From NCBI GenBank assembly GCA_023078555.1, contig CM041196.1, positions 992,001 to 1,056,000 of the forward strand: a DNA stretch of 64,000 nt, written 5' to 3'. A program made the position numbers and the translations under genes. This DNA comes from Ulva prolifera. Taxonomy: Eukaryota; Chlorophyta; Ulvophyceae; Ulvales; Ulvaceae. The notes under the pieces are model-generated. The model saw only the letters and a program-made list of their open reading frames with translations, ran no database searches and was not told the DNA's origin. This document shows, piece after piece, positions 48,501 through 60,500 of this stretch (its first letter is position 1; each line of letters opens with the position of its first letter).

Positions 48501-51500
48501 GATGTTGACGTGTAGACCTCAAAACAAGTCGTTCCATATCACAACGCCGCGGTCTACACAAGAAAATTGAGAAGAAGCAAAAGAAGCTTGGCAAGCACTT
48601 GGAGGGCGTCATCCACAGCATGCCGGTACAATATGCCGCATCGAGAGCCTCGTGTCATAGCGATGTGGGCGCATGGGTGATCACTGATTGCAAAGCGGTG
48701 TCATCGCATGAGGACGCGGGAGGGCGCTCCTTGAATGTATTCTACGAGAGAAGAAGCACAAGCTTGTCAAGGACCTTGTGGACCGCTCATGTGTTGGGAA
48801 AATCTGCACAAGGCGAAGATGGTGCGCAATAGTCTCAATATCATATCCCATGATCTGTATATAATTACGCTATGCATATTTTCTATTTACGCTGTCTGGC
48901 GAAGCAAGCGTGAACATCAATTTGATTGAAATGCACCATGTGGTGACATCAACACCTGAATGTCACCGTGCGCCGGCAAACACATTTTCTCAGAGTGAAC
49001 CAAGACGCAGAGCGTCAGCTTGTGACTACCCCAACCTTGATCCCCAACACACACATGTACAACCTCATACCATTGCAAGATTACAACTGCATCTGAGCCC
49101 TGCATACACGGGCTACTTTACAATCAAATGTAGGCCACCACCATGGCGGTCTATGTATGGCCCGGCCTCAAGGTCACATTTTCGCGCCAGTGCGCATAGC
49201 TCATACCGCGGACAGCATGCATATATACTGTAATGAGTGTCAAGAGTCGCAACAGCACCACACATGAGGACGCCGAGATAATTGTTTTCGGATTTTTGGT
49301 CGTTGCTAGAGCAGCTACACGTACAAACATTCAGATCATTTGTCTGCGGTGCGTCGGTCGCGCGCTTGACTAGTCCGGACACTCGAGATCATCGTTTTGA
49401 ACCTCGCCACGACAATGTCACATGACGTATTCATTTGGTGCTCGGTAATATTTGGCAGTGTGTACAATTAGTTGGAATGAGCGAGTCATGTGATTACATT
49501 GACATGACATCAGATGGCATGCCAGCTAAGAAGGAGCCAAAGTGTCATGACTAGACAGTAGAGTAGAAGAAAGTGCACTTTCTACTACTCCAAATTTAAT
49601 GTTAACAATCTGAAGCATGTCCATGCAAAGGCATGTAGAGAGCGCAATGAAGCCAAATGTAAGCAAATTCGACATTTGGATGTGGTAATGCTATAGCTTG
49701 CAACATCTATAGGACTGCCAACTATCTCTGCAGGTTTGCCCGCTCGGGACATGACATAGTACCGGCGGTCATTTATTGCACCGCCATCGTACTAGCGCTG
49801 CTACGGACATGACACATGCATTGTTTTGCAGTCTGTCGCGGCAGCGACAACAAGCCTGGGGCGCGCGGATCAACAATGGCTCTATCGCCGCTCCAAGTAG
49901 CCAGATCAGGTCATTGCATCATTGTTGTCGCTGGAAACGGCTTTGGGACAGACATCCGTGACTTTTGACATTCGTTACGATATGGTCATGTCATTCAAAG
50001 TAGTAACGGTCACCAGCCACGGTGCTTGCTTTTGCGGTATGGTTACACAAACACAAAACTGCGGAAGCAACCGCAATATCACGTGCATCCATGCATGGAA
50101 CTTTTGGGGCTGGGCTCATGTATGGAATGTGTTTCAATGCAACTCTGAGTACTTGTGACGTTGATAAGTACATACGCGTGGTGATGCAGCTGAGCAAATG
50201 CTGGAGACGCGAGTCATGGACCATGAAGAGGGGGTGGACACCATTGAGATGCTAGGCGTCGCCGCTGGCGCGAAGCACCCTTCCATCATCTCAGTACTCA
50301 TGAACCCCGCATCTACACGCTTTCCAACAAAGGTCTGTCCTCAATACACAGCATCCTCCGCCATTCATGAGCGGGCGGTTGGCATACTTTCCTGATGAAC
50401 ATGTAAAATTTTTAGTTTACATATGTATGCCAAGATCGCATTTGGAAAGAGTTCTTTGAATTCGTGCATTGATACATCTTTTAAGTCTAGCTCAGCCACA
50501 GGCTGTAATGCATAGACCACCAGCCCGGTTGGGATGCAATGTCAGTTGAGATATCTGTACAGTGAGAGATCCTCGGTCGCCATTGATTGATCAGTCAATG
50601 CTAGAAAAAGAATGTTGAATCAATGCATTGCAGGTATATGTGTTCCCGTCAAACATAAGAAGTAGCTTGAGGACGTCCATCTCGTTTCGTATGCACCAAG
50701 ACAACCGGCGCGTGCTTACAGCACGATTTGAGCCATCCTCACGTATTCTTGCGCTTCTCCTATGCTCATCCGAGGCAGCCACAAAGGAGAGCCTGGCGGC
50801 GGTCGTTGCTTTCGGTGCTTTCAGCCCCGACTTCAAGAGCCTGCAAATGATTCAAGAGGTCGCCGTCAGTCTTCAAGGTGAGTTCGTCACGGAGATTGAA
50901 GGAACGATGCGCTACAAAGGCGAAGCACCTTTTGTCCTGCTGCCTGCAGTGGCCGACAAAACAGGCTGTGGAAGGGCCAACAAGGCATGACCCCTATTCT
51001 CATTGGGGAGAGCCATGCACATGAGCCATCAACGAACTCAATTGTGCTCAAATATCAGCTCACGGACGCAAGCTCTAACACTATCACTCAAATGTTAGTA
51101 GAAGCATTGCTGCACGATGTCGGCACTGGAGCAAATGTCACCACTCCGTTTTACATACACGCGCACAACTTCCCAGAGAATCAATACCCACTAGGAAACA
51201 ACATCTCAAGACTTGCATCTACACGAGTGATGGCCAAGTCTAGAGGCTGGAATGGACGAGAGGCCGGCCTTGGCTGCAATCACAAGTGTTGTTTTGCATG
51301 CAGATGGCCGTGATACTGCAGCCGGGATGTATCAAAATATTCAACATTCTAAGCAACTCTTGGGAGCCAGAGTCTCTGGTGGTGGCCACCGCAGGAAAGC
51401 AGTGGCTATGCACACCCTGCCGTTCTGCCTTGCTCGCCGTGCACCACGCCAGCGCCCCCGGAAGATGGCTGCTCGATGCCTACTCCCTTGAGGACGGGGG

Positions 51501-54500
51501 CGATGCACAACCACTCTTTTGGCGGGCCCTGCAAGACCAGCCGATGCCAGATGAAGTTGCTCACCTCCCCTCAGATGTACGGCCACCCTTCCAATCGCAT
51601 TTGACACTGCAGTACAATTACAAAGCGGGTATCGTTGTTGTGCGCCAACATTGTTCCTATTGTATTCCGCACCAAATGTAGAACCAAATGCAGCTGCACT
51701 ATTCCCGACTTGTTGCATCTTTTGAGATACACGTTCGCAATGTAATTTGGTCGTGTACCTGCGCGAACAAGCATTCCAATGCCGAGGAGATCGTGGCGCC
51801 TTCACGATATCTTCATTTCTTGCATGTGATCATGATCACATGCATCCACTACAGCCGCAATGATGAGATATCATATTGCGGCTTGTGGTTTCTGCACATT
51901 GTACGTGATATGCATGTATGGTTTTGGTTGCTGTTCATGTGCGTTCTTTATCGGGCTTGCTTGTGCAACCTTGGACTTGCTATTACATGTGGCTAGCATG
52001 GGCAAATCAACCAAAGCTGTGGTTGATGAAGTTGCGTTTCACTAGGGGGGTGGGCACTCGGTCTGCATGCACGTCCACCGGGCGCGCGGGCACCTCAGAC
52101 CGCTCTGGAACACGCTTCAACGAGCTATTGACTGAGCAGAACAACCTGAATTGGTCTAAAGCATACTGGGCGAAACAGGTATGAACGCCCAGCGAAATGA
52201 GGGGTTCTTGACCCAAAGTGTTGTTTTGCCCAGCGCTTGCCCATTGTGCTCGGTGGGCCGAGAACACCTCGAAAACACCATAATATGTGTCACTGGTGAT
52301 GATTGTTAAATCAGCTGGTTGTTGAGTGTCCGTCTGACTTGACCGCACGGGTTGCGACGACTCGCCAGCGTGGCCACGGCAAGCGACCAGCTCGCCCGGG
52401 ATGATCAACACGATTAGGCATGTATTGCTGACTATAATGCCTGTTATCTAATCTACAAAGCATTTGTGTCAATCGGCCGGAAGAGGTTGATGAGGACACC
52501 ATCATGGCTTCGAGCTGAAAGCTCGATATCCAGACTCAACCAGCGCTAATTTTACGTGTCACTGTCCGATCAGTACCTAGCCACTAGGCAAGAAGCAGTC
52601 CGAATCTGGCCGTGGACCACTGGTTCTGAATTCACAAGATGGAAAGGCTGTGCTTAGGCCAAGCCTTCAGCGTTGATTTGGCGTGCAGTGCACAATGCCA
52701 TGAGAGTGACGCAGAACGCATGCTGCTTTGGTTTTCCCATGCCATGAAGTACCAGCTCTGTCTCACTGCGATACATCACCTGATGCATCAGACCTATGTC
52801 TCGTTCACAAAAAACAAACATGTCAGCACGCCTACATGTGCTCACGCCTGGAGTGGCCTGCAACAAAACATAGATGACTCCACACCGGACGTGAGAATTG
52901 ATAAGCCTCCAATTGAAAGACGCAGCAGCATCACATGGATTCATGGCATCTACACACGTATCTTGTGTCATGCAGAAGGCAGTCTGATTGTCACCCAACT
53001 GGATGTTTTCAGTGTCACACAACTGGAGCAAGACTCAGCTCCTAAACCACTAAGCCTTTGATACTGATGTGAGCAGCCAGCCATATACTGCTGACTCAGT
53101 CTGTGATCAGTGTTTTGATCAATGCACAATGCTTCCTAGGCTGAGCCATCGAGGCAGCGCAATTACATGAACGTCAGCATGAGAGCTCAAGACTTGACAT
53201 CACACTTCTACAAGGCTTATTTTGTTCAGTGTGGCTTCCAAGAAGGCTGCCGGTGGTGTGCAGCGAGCCATACATGTCACAACCGCGGCTGAACCGCCCA
53301 CATCACTGCCAAATACAAAAACAACATCATTATGGGCGAGGTACAACTAAAATGGATGTTCTGAGCCCATTGGGCGCGCGCTGGGCAGCGTTGGGCAAAA
53401 CGTGTCGTTATGTCCAGCCATGCATATGATTTTGACAGAAAAGTGCGACTTTGCCCAGCGACTAGAAACCAAGGTACAATGGCACCCAGGAGGGTCTAAT
53501 TAGTCTGTAGACGTTCCTAGTGCTTTCCAGAGCGTTGTGAGGTGCCCGCGCTCCCGGTGGACGTGCATGAGGGCTGAGTGCCCACCCCCATGTTTCACTG
53601 TGGTCAGTCCTCCTATACGAGGATAGAATATATTGCGTGACCCGCAACTAGCAATGGGGATGATGTTGCAGGGCACGCGCTTCACGGTCACGAGTGTGAA
53701 CAAGCGCACATATCTCCTTGCGGCATGTGGCACACAAGTGCTTGCTGTGGGTCTGACAATACAGAGTATCAACGTGGAGAACGCGCTCACGACACATGCC
53801 AGCATCAGCATCACGGCCGACGCGGCACCCGCAACCAACAAGATGCTGAACTACGTCCACACTTGCTGCGTCCGTTTCCCCCTCGACAACTGCATTGGGG
53901 TGGCGGAGGCATCACAACACGCCAAGAGCGAGTATGGCGCTTCAAGGTGCCGCAATGTACGCCTGCATGTGGCCACATGTGCGTCACCGCCTCGCTGCAT
54001 GAACTGATATTGAAGACTTGCTAGCCATGCTTGGCGAAAACATCTTAGTGCATCTAGAATGCTTATCTAACCGTTGCCGGTTGGACATCCTAGGTTAACG
54101 CCTTCAGTAATCTTCACAACATTGCTGATTTTTGTGTTGATTGGAGTTTTCTAATGAGGTCGATCTGAATGTGAGCGCCAAATCTCAATTGCTGTGGTCG
54201 CTCGGGGCCAACACCGTACACTCTAGCGCTAGCAAATCGGATATGTTCAGTATGCACACCAAGTAGAAGCTTACACGAACACATCTGGTGCCAAAAAAAA
54301 ATGTAATGTTAACTAGGGCAATGCTACGTGTAGTGGATCAAGATGCTGGACAGCGTATGAGCACATACATAGGAGAACTCGTCGACCATGCTCTGCAAGT
54401 TGCGTCTCAGAAGCCAGTAGGGAAGTTGCTGGCTGTGGAGGCATGTACATCAGCGAGTGCTGTGGAGGTCGTCGCTGCATATGCAGAGAGCGACAATGAG

Positions 54501-57500
54501 AAGCTTGGGGGATGGTTTCGAACAGCCATGTGCCTGCTGCCCTTGCAGATGTCACGGTACGGCCGCATAAGATCACCCAACCGTCGTGGCAGAGGCCTGC
54601 TGAATAGTGCTATTGCCAAGTATTTGTGTGCATGCGTGTTTGCGTGCGTGCGCGTGCGCGTGTGCGTGCGCGCCGGTGTCTGTGTTGTTCTTGTGCCCAT
54701 GTGTCCATGTATCCCTGTGACCCGGTGTGCCTGTGCTCCAGGGTACGGTGCATGCGCACACACAGCGTAGCACTGCTACTCAGTGGCACTGAGTAGTGCA
54801 TAAGTACCGGATGCGCAAACGCTGGCAGGGGCACTCGGTTGCATCTCGACAATGATACATGTATGTGCACAGGTGCACGGGGAATATGTTGGATCCTATG
54901 CATGACGGCGAGCCTCGTCGTGATGTCAACTCTGTCGCGGATGACGGCGACATCGACGGCATGGCGCGGGCGCTGCGTCTCGGCCTCTACGAGAGCGTCC
55001 TCGCCTCCCACACCGGGCCTGTCAAGTTCGTGTGCGCCCTCGGCCAGCAGAGCGTTGGCAAGTCGTACCAATTGAATCACCTCGGCGGCACTCTCTTCGA
55101 CGTCGCGGGCGGTCGCTGCACAGACGGTGTGTGGATATCGGTGCGATTCATGAGTGACGCCGGTGGAGCGGAGACAGCCGTGGTGTTTCTGGACTGCGAG
55201 GGCATTGGGTCGCCGCAGCGCCACGAGGTGGAGGACATGCTGCACTGCCTCCTTGTCGGTGCCGTGTCCAGCCTCACCATGTTCAAGACTCACTTTGCCT
55301 TCACCACGTGCGCCGCCCCCATGGCCGCTCCCATGGCCAACATGTAAAACGATGCCTTTAATATCATGCCGATAATGTGCTGTCGTTTGCTTTCAGCAAT
55401 AGCATGTATCACCTCGTTCTGTTTGTGTAGATTCTGCCGTTGTGTATTTATGTACCGACCCCTCGCGAACATCCGATTTGCAATGTAAAGCTGATAGAGG
55501 GGGGACTGAAACAAGCCGCTATGCTAATGATTGGGGCTGCCAACTTCCTATGCGACATGTAAAAAACACGAATATTTCTGTGTCACCCCGTGCACCAATT
55601 TAGACTTCGTGTAGCGCGTAAGGCATATCATACGTGCAGAGAGCTCTATGAAACTCTTAAACGGCTCAACAAGGGCGCAGAAAAGGTGGGTGACATCTGC
55701 GGTTCCTCCAACGGCCGACAAGCAGGTATGGGTGCAAGCACCTCCTTGGCGCAGTTGATGCCCGTGGCGCCACCGGAAAAGCGGCGCGTGTTCCGCGGGA
55801 GCATCATGTTCTGCCTGAAGGATGTGCCCGCCGATTCGATGCGGAGCACCATCCGGGATTTTAAGGCCCCTTTAGACTCCATGGTCCGAAGTGGGGACAA
55901 CTTTGTATCTGCAATATATAACAACAAGCTATCAGTGTCGGCGTTCCCGGGTCTCTCTCCAGCATTTTATTCAACTTTGCAGAAGGTATGCGGATATTCA
56001 CACAATAGCTTACGGTGGGGTTGTCATGTACACCAGCCGCGCATGCACGATCTGCTCCCAATTCTGTTATGCTCGATTGCATGTGAATTTAACTTGCGCA
56101 TTTATGGCCACATGCATGATAGCACCGAGAGTACGTCCGACACTATCTGCCTTCAACATCTTTTGCAGTCCAAGATCAGTCACGTGTGTAAATCAGAGCA
56201 TGCATGACAACTTTGCCGGGGGCAGGTATACTATAGTCACATGTATGAAGAGTCTGATGTTGCAAGAGGCGAGTGTGAAGCAATGATACGCTAAATATTG
56301 AGTTAACTTAAGGTTGCATGGGTGTAGGAGTGTGTTCCACGGTTGCAAAGTGCGAGTTGCCCGGCATATGCCAGCGGTGCAGACGCCATCTACACCTTAA
56401 AGCTGATGCTCATGAAGATGGCATACAAGGACTGGACAGCCATCGACCGACAGCTCATCGTGTCCAAGGCAAAGCGTCTGCGGGCGCTGATGCCGGCAGT
56501 GGTACATCACGGCTGCGAGGGCAGCCTGTCACCGGACGGATCTGCCCTCGATACTTCGCGCTTGCAGCTCGGTGCGTTGTCTAGAAGCCATGTGGGCTGC
56601 TAGCTCAATGATATTTGAGTGTTGTGCATGTGCGCGTGGGAGCTATCTGCTCACGGACGGTGGTTCAGAAGTGGCTTGCCTTGATTTGCATCGGTGTGTG
56701 AGAACGATGGTGTTCAGCATGCCTGCACTGCACACATACCGGCGCTGCATGGGCACCAAAGTGGCATCTTGAATAACTCACATTGTTTGATTGCCCAAGG
56801 GCAGACAGTGGCCGTGGGATCCAGCAGTGTCGCATGCTTGCGGTACGGTGTCATCTAAGTGTGCCGCTATGTCCATTTCTAGTCCACGCCGGTGCCTGCA
56901 TACACGGTGGGCAGCTGCCTCTTAACGGAAATCTCACTTAACAGTTTCATGAACTCAGCCGGGCACACACAGTGGTCATAGAACACATGCCACAGCCTTG
57001 TGCACGTGACTCATCACCACCGGGCTTAAACCTGGTGATCTATATCGCATGCTATAGTAGGCAGCACCGTGAATTCGTTAACCCTTGTGCCATATTAATG
57101 TTTCAAGACTGTAGTCCTGAGTTGCAGTTTCCAAATGCCAAGACGGTCAAGCGCCTGCAACAATCGACCTAGAGCTCGGGCCTCTGAGTGTGGCTGAATA
57201 GGCGGTGATGCCGCCGTGTCACAGGCACAAAAACTGATATTGTGATGCAGGGAGCAGCCGGGAAGGGATGTGTGTCCGTCAGGATGAGGTGGTGTTCGAC
57301 ATCCACCTACAACACGACGTCGTCGCGGCAGCCCAAGGCATGCTTGATCGCTTTCATGATGCTGGCTACTTGGAGATCCACCACCACATACAGGCATCGA
57401 GCCTGCCTGAATTCTCGCGCAACGGTGCCGACTTGCTGCCGTTCAGCAACTCAAAGGCGGGTGCGCAGGCTCCGCCTGCTTTGTGCTCTGAAGAACACAC

Positions 57501-60500
57501 ACCTATGGACAGCGATGATGCCGGAGCCTTCGGCGCAGAGAAGGCTCTTGCAGAGTCAGACGCCGATGGTACAGGTTTAAGGAAGTCAGAGGAACATGAT
57601 ACAAGCTCTGAGGATGAATGCAGCGAGGTAGCATCTCAAGCGGCATGCCTTGCCGCAGCCGCATCTGAGAGCATGCATGGGGGTGACCGCTGCAGCCTGG
57701 GGGCGCCAGAAGAAGCTGTAGACGCTGCCGTGGCTGCTTCAGGTGCACCGCTGAAGCGCAAGCGCACATCTGCAGCCCAGCGCTTCAGCAAGGTGCACCG
57801 GTCCTCCGCGGGAGAAAGCTTTGTAGTAGCGCACACAGCAGCGGCGCGGCCTTCGAGTGTACAGAGGCCATCCAGCGGCGTGATGCTGCGGTGGACTTTG
57901 AAGGTGTCGGACCACCAACTGCGACTCGGCAGCCTTGTGCAGGATCCTGCCGCCGCGGAGGGTGTGCTGCATGTGCCTGAGGCACTGCTGCAAGAGGACT
58001 TGCTGCGTCTACGGGTGATGATGCTTCATATGTGGGAGGAGGACAACATCGACAAAGACGCAAATCAGTTTAGGTGTGCAGCTGCTTGATGCGGCAACAT
58101 GTCTACATCATTACACGCTTTTTTGTATGAGTGACGTTCGCATGCACACTAGACCATGGTCTGCGCAATCACATAGCTTAAAGAGCATCGAAGCGGTGTG
58201 GATGTTGTATGCCGAAGGACAAGCCCTGGTAGCACACTGCGCATGCGTTGGCAGCTGAAGGGCAACAAGGTGTTGCTTGCTTGCTCTGAACCTGGGTCCA
58301 GTCTGATCCGCCGTCATTATACATGCATGTGTGAATGCAACCACAGTGACTCATAGCGAAGAAGCTGCAACTTGGGGGCCCCCACAGCAACTGCATTCAT
58401 TAAGCTCTCGCTGTAAGGGTGTACATGTGCAGGCTATTCCAGGCGGCGCTGAAAGGGCTTGTGCAGGGCCTGCTGCGCCGCCGCCGCGCGGTCGCGGCCG
58501 CATGGCTCGCGCAGGCCACGCAGGCGATCGCGGACACCCCCGAGGCCTCCGAGCTGCATTCCACCCTCGCCGACCACCTCCGCCGCCTCGATGCCACCTG
58601 GCAGGTCTGCGGCGCTACCTGCGCCGACTGCCTGCTGCCGTGCTGCGTGCTGGGCAGCCACGCACAGCACAGCTGCGGCACGGACCATCGGTGCAAGGCC
58701 GACTGCGCCTTCTGCAGTCTAGATCAGTCAGGCAGTGCAGAGCGGCATCAGTACAGCTGCAGCGGCAAGGCCGGCCACAACGGCCGCCACATGTGCAGCG
58801 ATAAGCCGCATGCATGCGGCAAGCCGTGCGCTCTGATGGGGCGTGCGCTAAACTGCAATGGCACATGCGCGAAGGAGCCACAACATGAAGGGGAGTGCGA
58901 CTGCGAGTGCAGCAACCACCTCTGCGGCGCCGCCTGCTCCCTCCCGGGCTGCGGCGCCCGTTGCAAGGAGCCCTGGGGAGCGCCCCACGAACTTCACAGC
59001 TGCGGAGCCTCTGCCTGCCCCACAGTGTGATACCCCCTTGCAGGAATGGCATGTAAGCACAACAGGCATTCCGCGTGACAGCGCTGCCTTGTTTGGGCCT
59101 TGGAAAGTCAAGCCTGCAATTGAACACTGTGAGTGTATGCGGCATCCACGTACATCTGCATATGCATGTGGGCCATGTCCACAGCGTGACATGATTGTGA
59201 GATCGGCTGCATTTGGCTGAGGCTCCGAGCAGCATGTGCCATGCATCGTTGCATACTACGGCTGGCAACATCATGTTCACCCGGAGCACTTGATACCGCT
59301 ATCGTAAATTATTATGATTCGTAATTCTCCAAATTTGCAGTATCAGCAGCGCAGGCATCGATTGCCTTATCCTCGCATGAACTGCCTGAAACTTGGCAAG
59401 ATGCTGGGCTCTGTCAAGCAGACATTGGCAAGTACAATACTTGTGTTCATCCTCACGGCCGGCTGTGCAGAAGTGCCCGCTTTGCGGAGGGGGCTGCCCT
59501 GGTGGACACTTACATGCATTGGAGGAGCCAGGGACAAACCACCTTTGCGGCGCGGAGCACCAGTGCATGCAGCCCGGCACGCTACAGCAGAGCCTCTGCA
59601 GCTGCGAGGGTGCCTGCAGCATCGAGGGTGAGATCGAGCGCGTGTCACGGCGATTCGAGGGCCGCCGCGACAAGTTTGAGTACGATGCGGTGACAGTACA
59701 GAACATGCACCGCAAAGTCTGCACGGTGAAGATCCCCCCCGGCCAGATGCGGCACGACGGCCCGTGCGGCTGCGGGCGGCTGGCGGAGGAGCACTACTGC
59801 GGGGCACCCTGCCCCCAGTGCCTCTACAGGTGCGAGGCCTGAAATCACTATAGGACGATGTTCACATTCTACAGCCATAAGCATTCTCCATATGAATGTG
59901 GTTTCGCTCGATCGCGCCTCTGCGGCGCAAACATCTCGTGATTTCCGTGTGTGCGTCTAGCACTGTAGATTGCTGAACACTGCATAGACTTTTGAAAGAA
60001 GGAGATTTTCATGGCTCCAGTGGAGTTCTCTGATTGCGCGTCACTCCGGCTCGTTTGCATGCCTCGCAGGCATTCTGAACTTGTGTGGTATCGAGTGACA
60101 GCGTCAGAATGATTTTTTGAGCGTGATCTCTGCAAGTCTCTGGAAAATGAGGCTGTTGATCATTTGAGGCCAGTGTGATGTGAGTCTCACGAACTTCTCT
60201 GCGTGTGCAGGTGTACCAAGGCCGCCGGCCACTCGGGCCGCCACCGGGCGCCTCACGGCAACCTCACAAACAGCCGGTTCGTGGCGACCCAGGGCGAATT
60301 CGATCTGAAAGGCCGCAAGTGCGCTTTGATCGCTCCTTTGCATGCAGAGTCAGCATAATGCAATTTACGCAGGCAGCATATCCACCTGGCATCCGCATGT
60401 GCTCCCAGGTCCACACAGATGCTGACAGGATGGCTTGGGCAGGGTGACCGTGTACACAGCAGGAATGCAAGCAACATCCCCATCCTGATTCTATTTGAAA

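Larger units (their letters stand above)
27529..50332 (+). other. Copy 2 exons 1-12: N-terminal region of unknown fold
   Basis: Homologous to copy 1 exons 1-12 by order, phase and shared words (GLYQLVRVRREAQDHTF, VSKPVAVVQEF, DDLHEGLLLWCPWL, KPFESGEGITEDYSVQQHTS, IEMLGVAAG). Sequence match outside these words is low. Exon 11 has a lysine-rich stretch (KKIEKKQKKLGK) absent from copy 1. Exon 7 was recognised only by its first 15 or so residues after the acceptor at 43039, directly downstream of a LINE insertion; the open frame continues to 43200, but the available phase-2 donors would make a TGA with exon 8, so another exon or donor must be involved. Confidence 0.65.
50634..54556 (+). other. 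Copy 2 exons 13-17: beta-rich region before the GTPase
   Basis: Matches copy 1 exons 13, 14, 16 and 17 (SSRILALLL, VATAGKQWLCTPCR, WLLDAYSLEDGG, TYLLAACGTQ, VRFPLDNCIG, FRTAMCLLPLQMSR). Exon 14 and its copy 1 partner are both 273 nt. The 11-codon exon 15 of copy 1 was not found in the 2.1-kb intron 51577-53671, which holds a hAT-like element. Confidence 0.65.
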
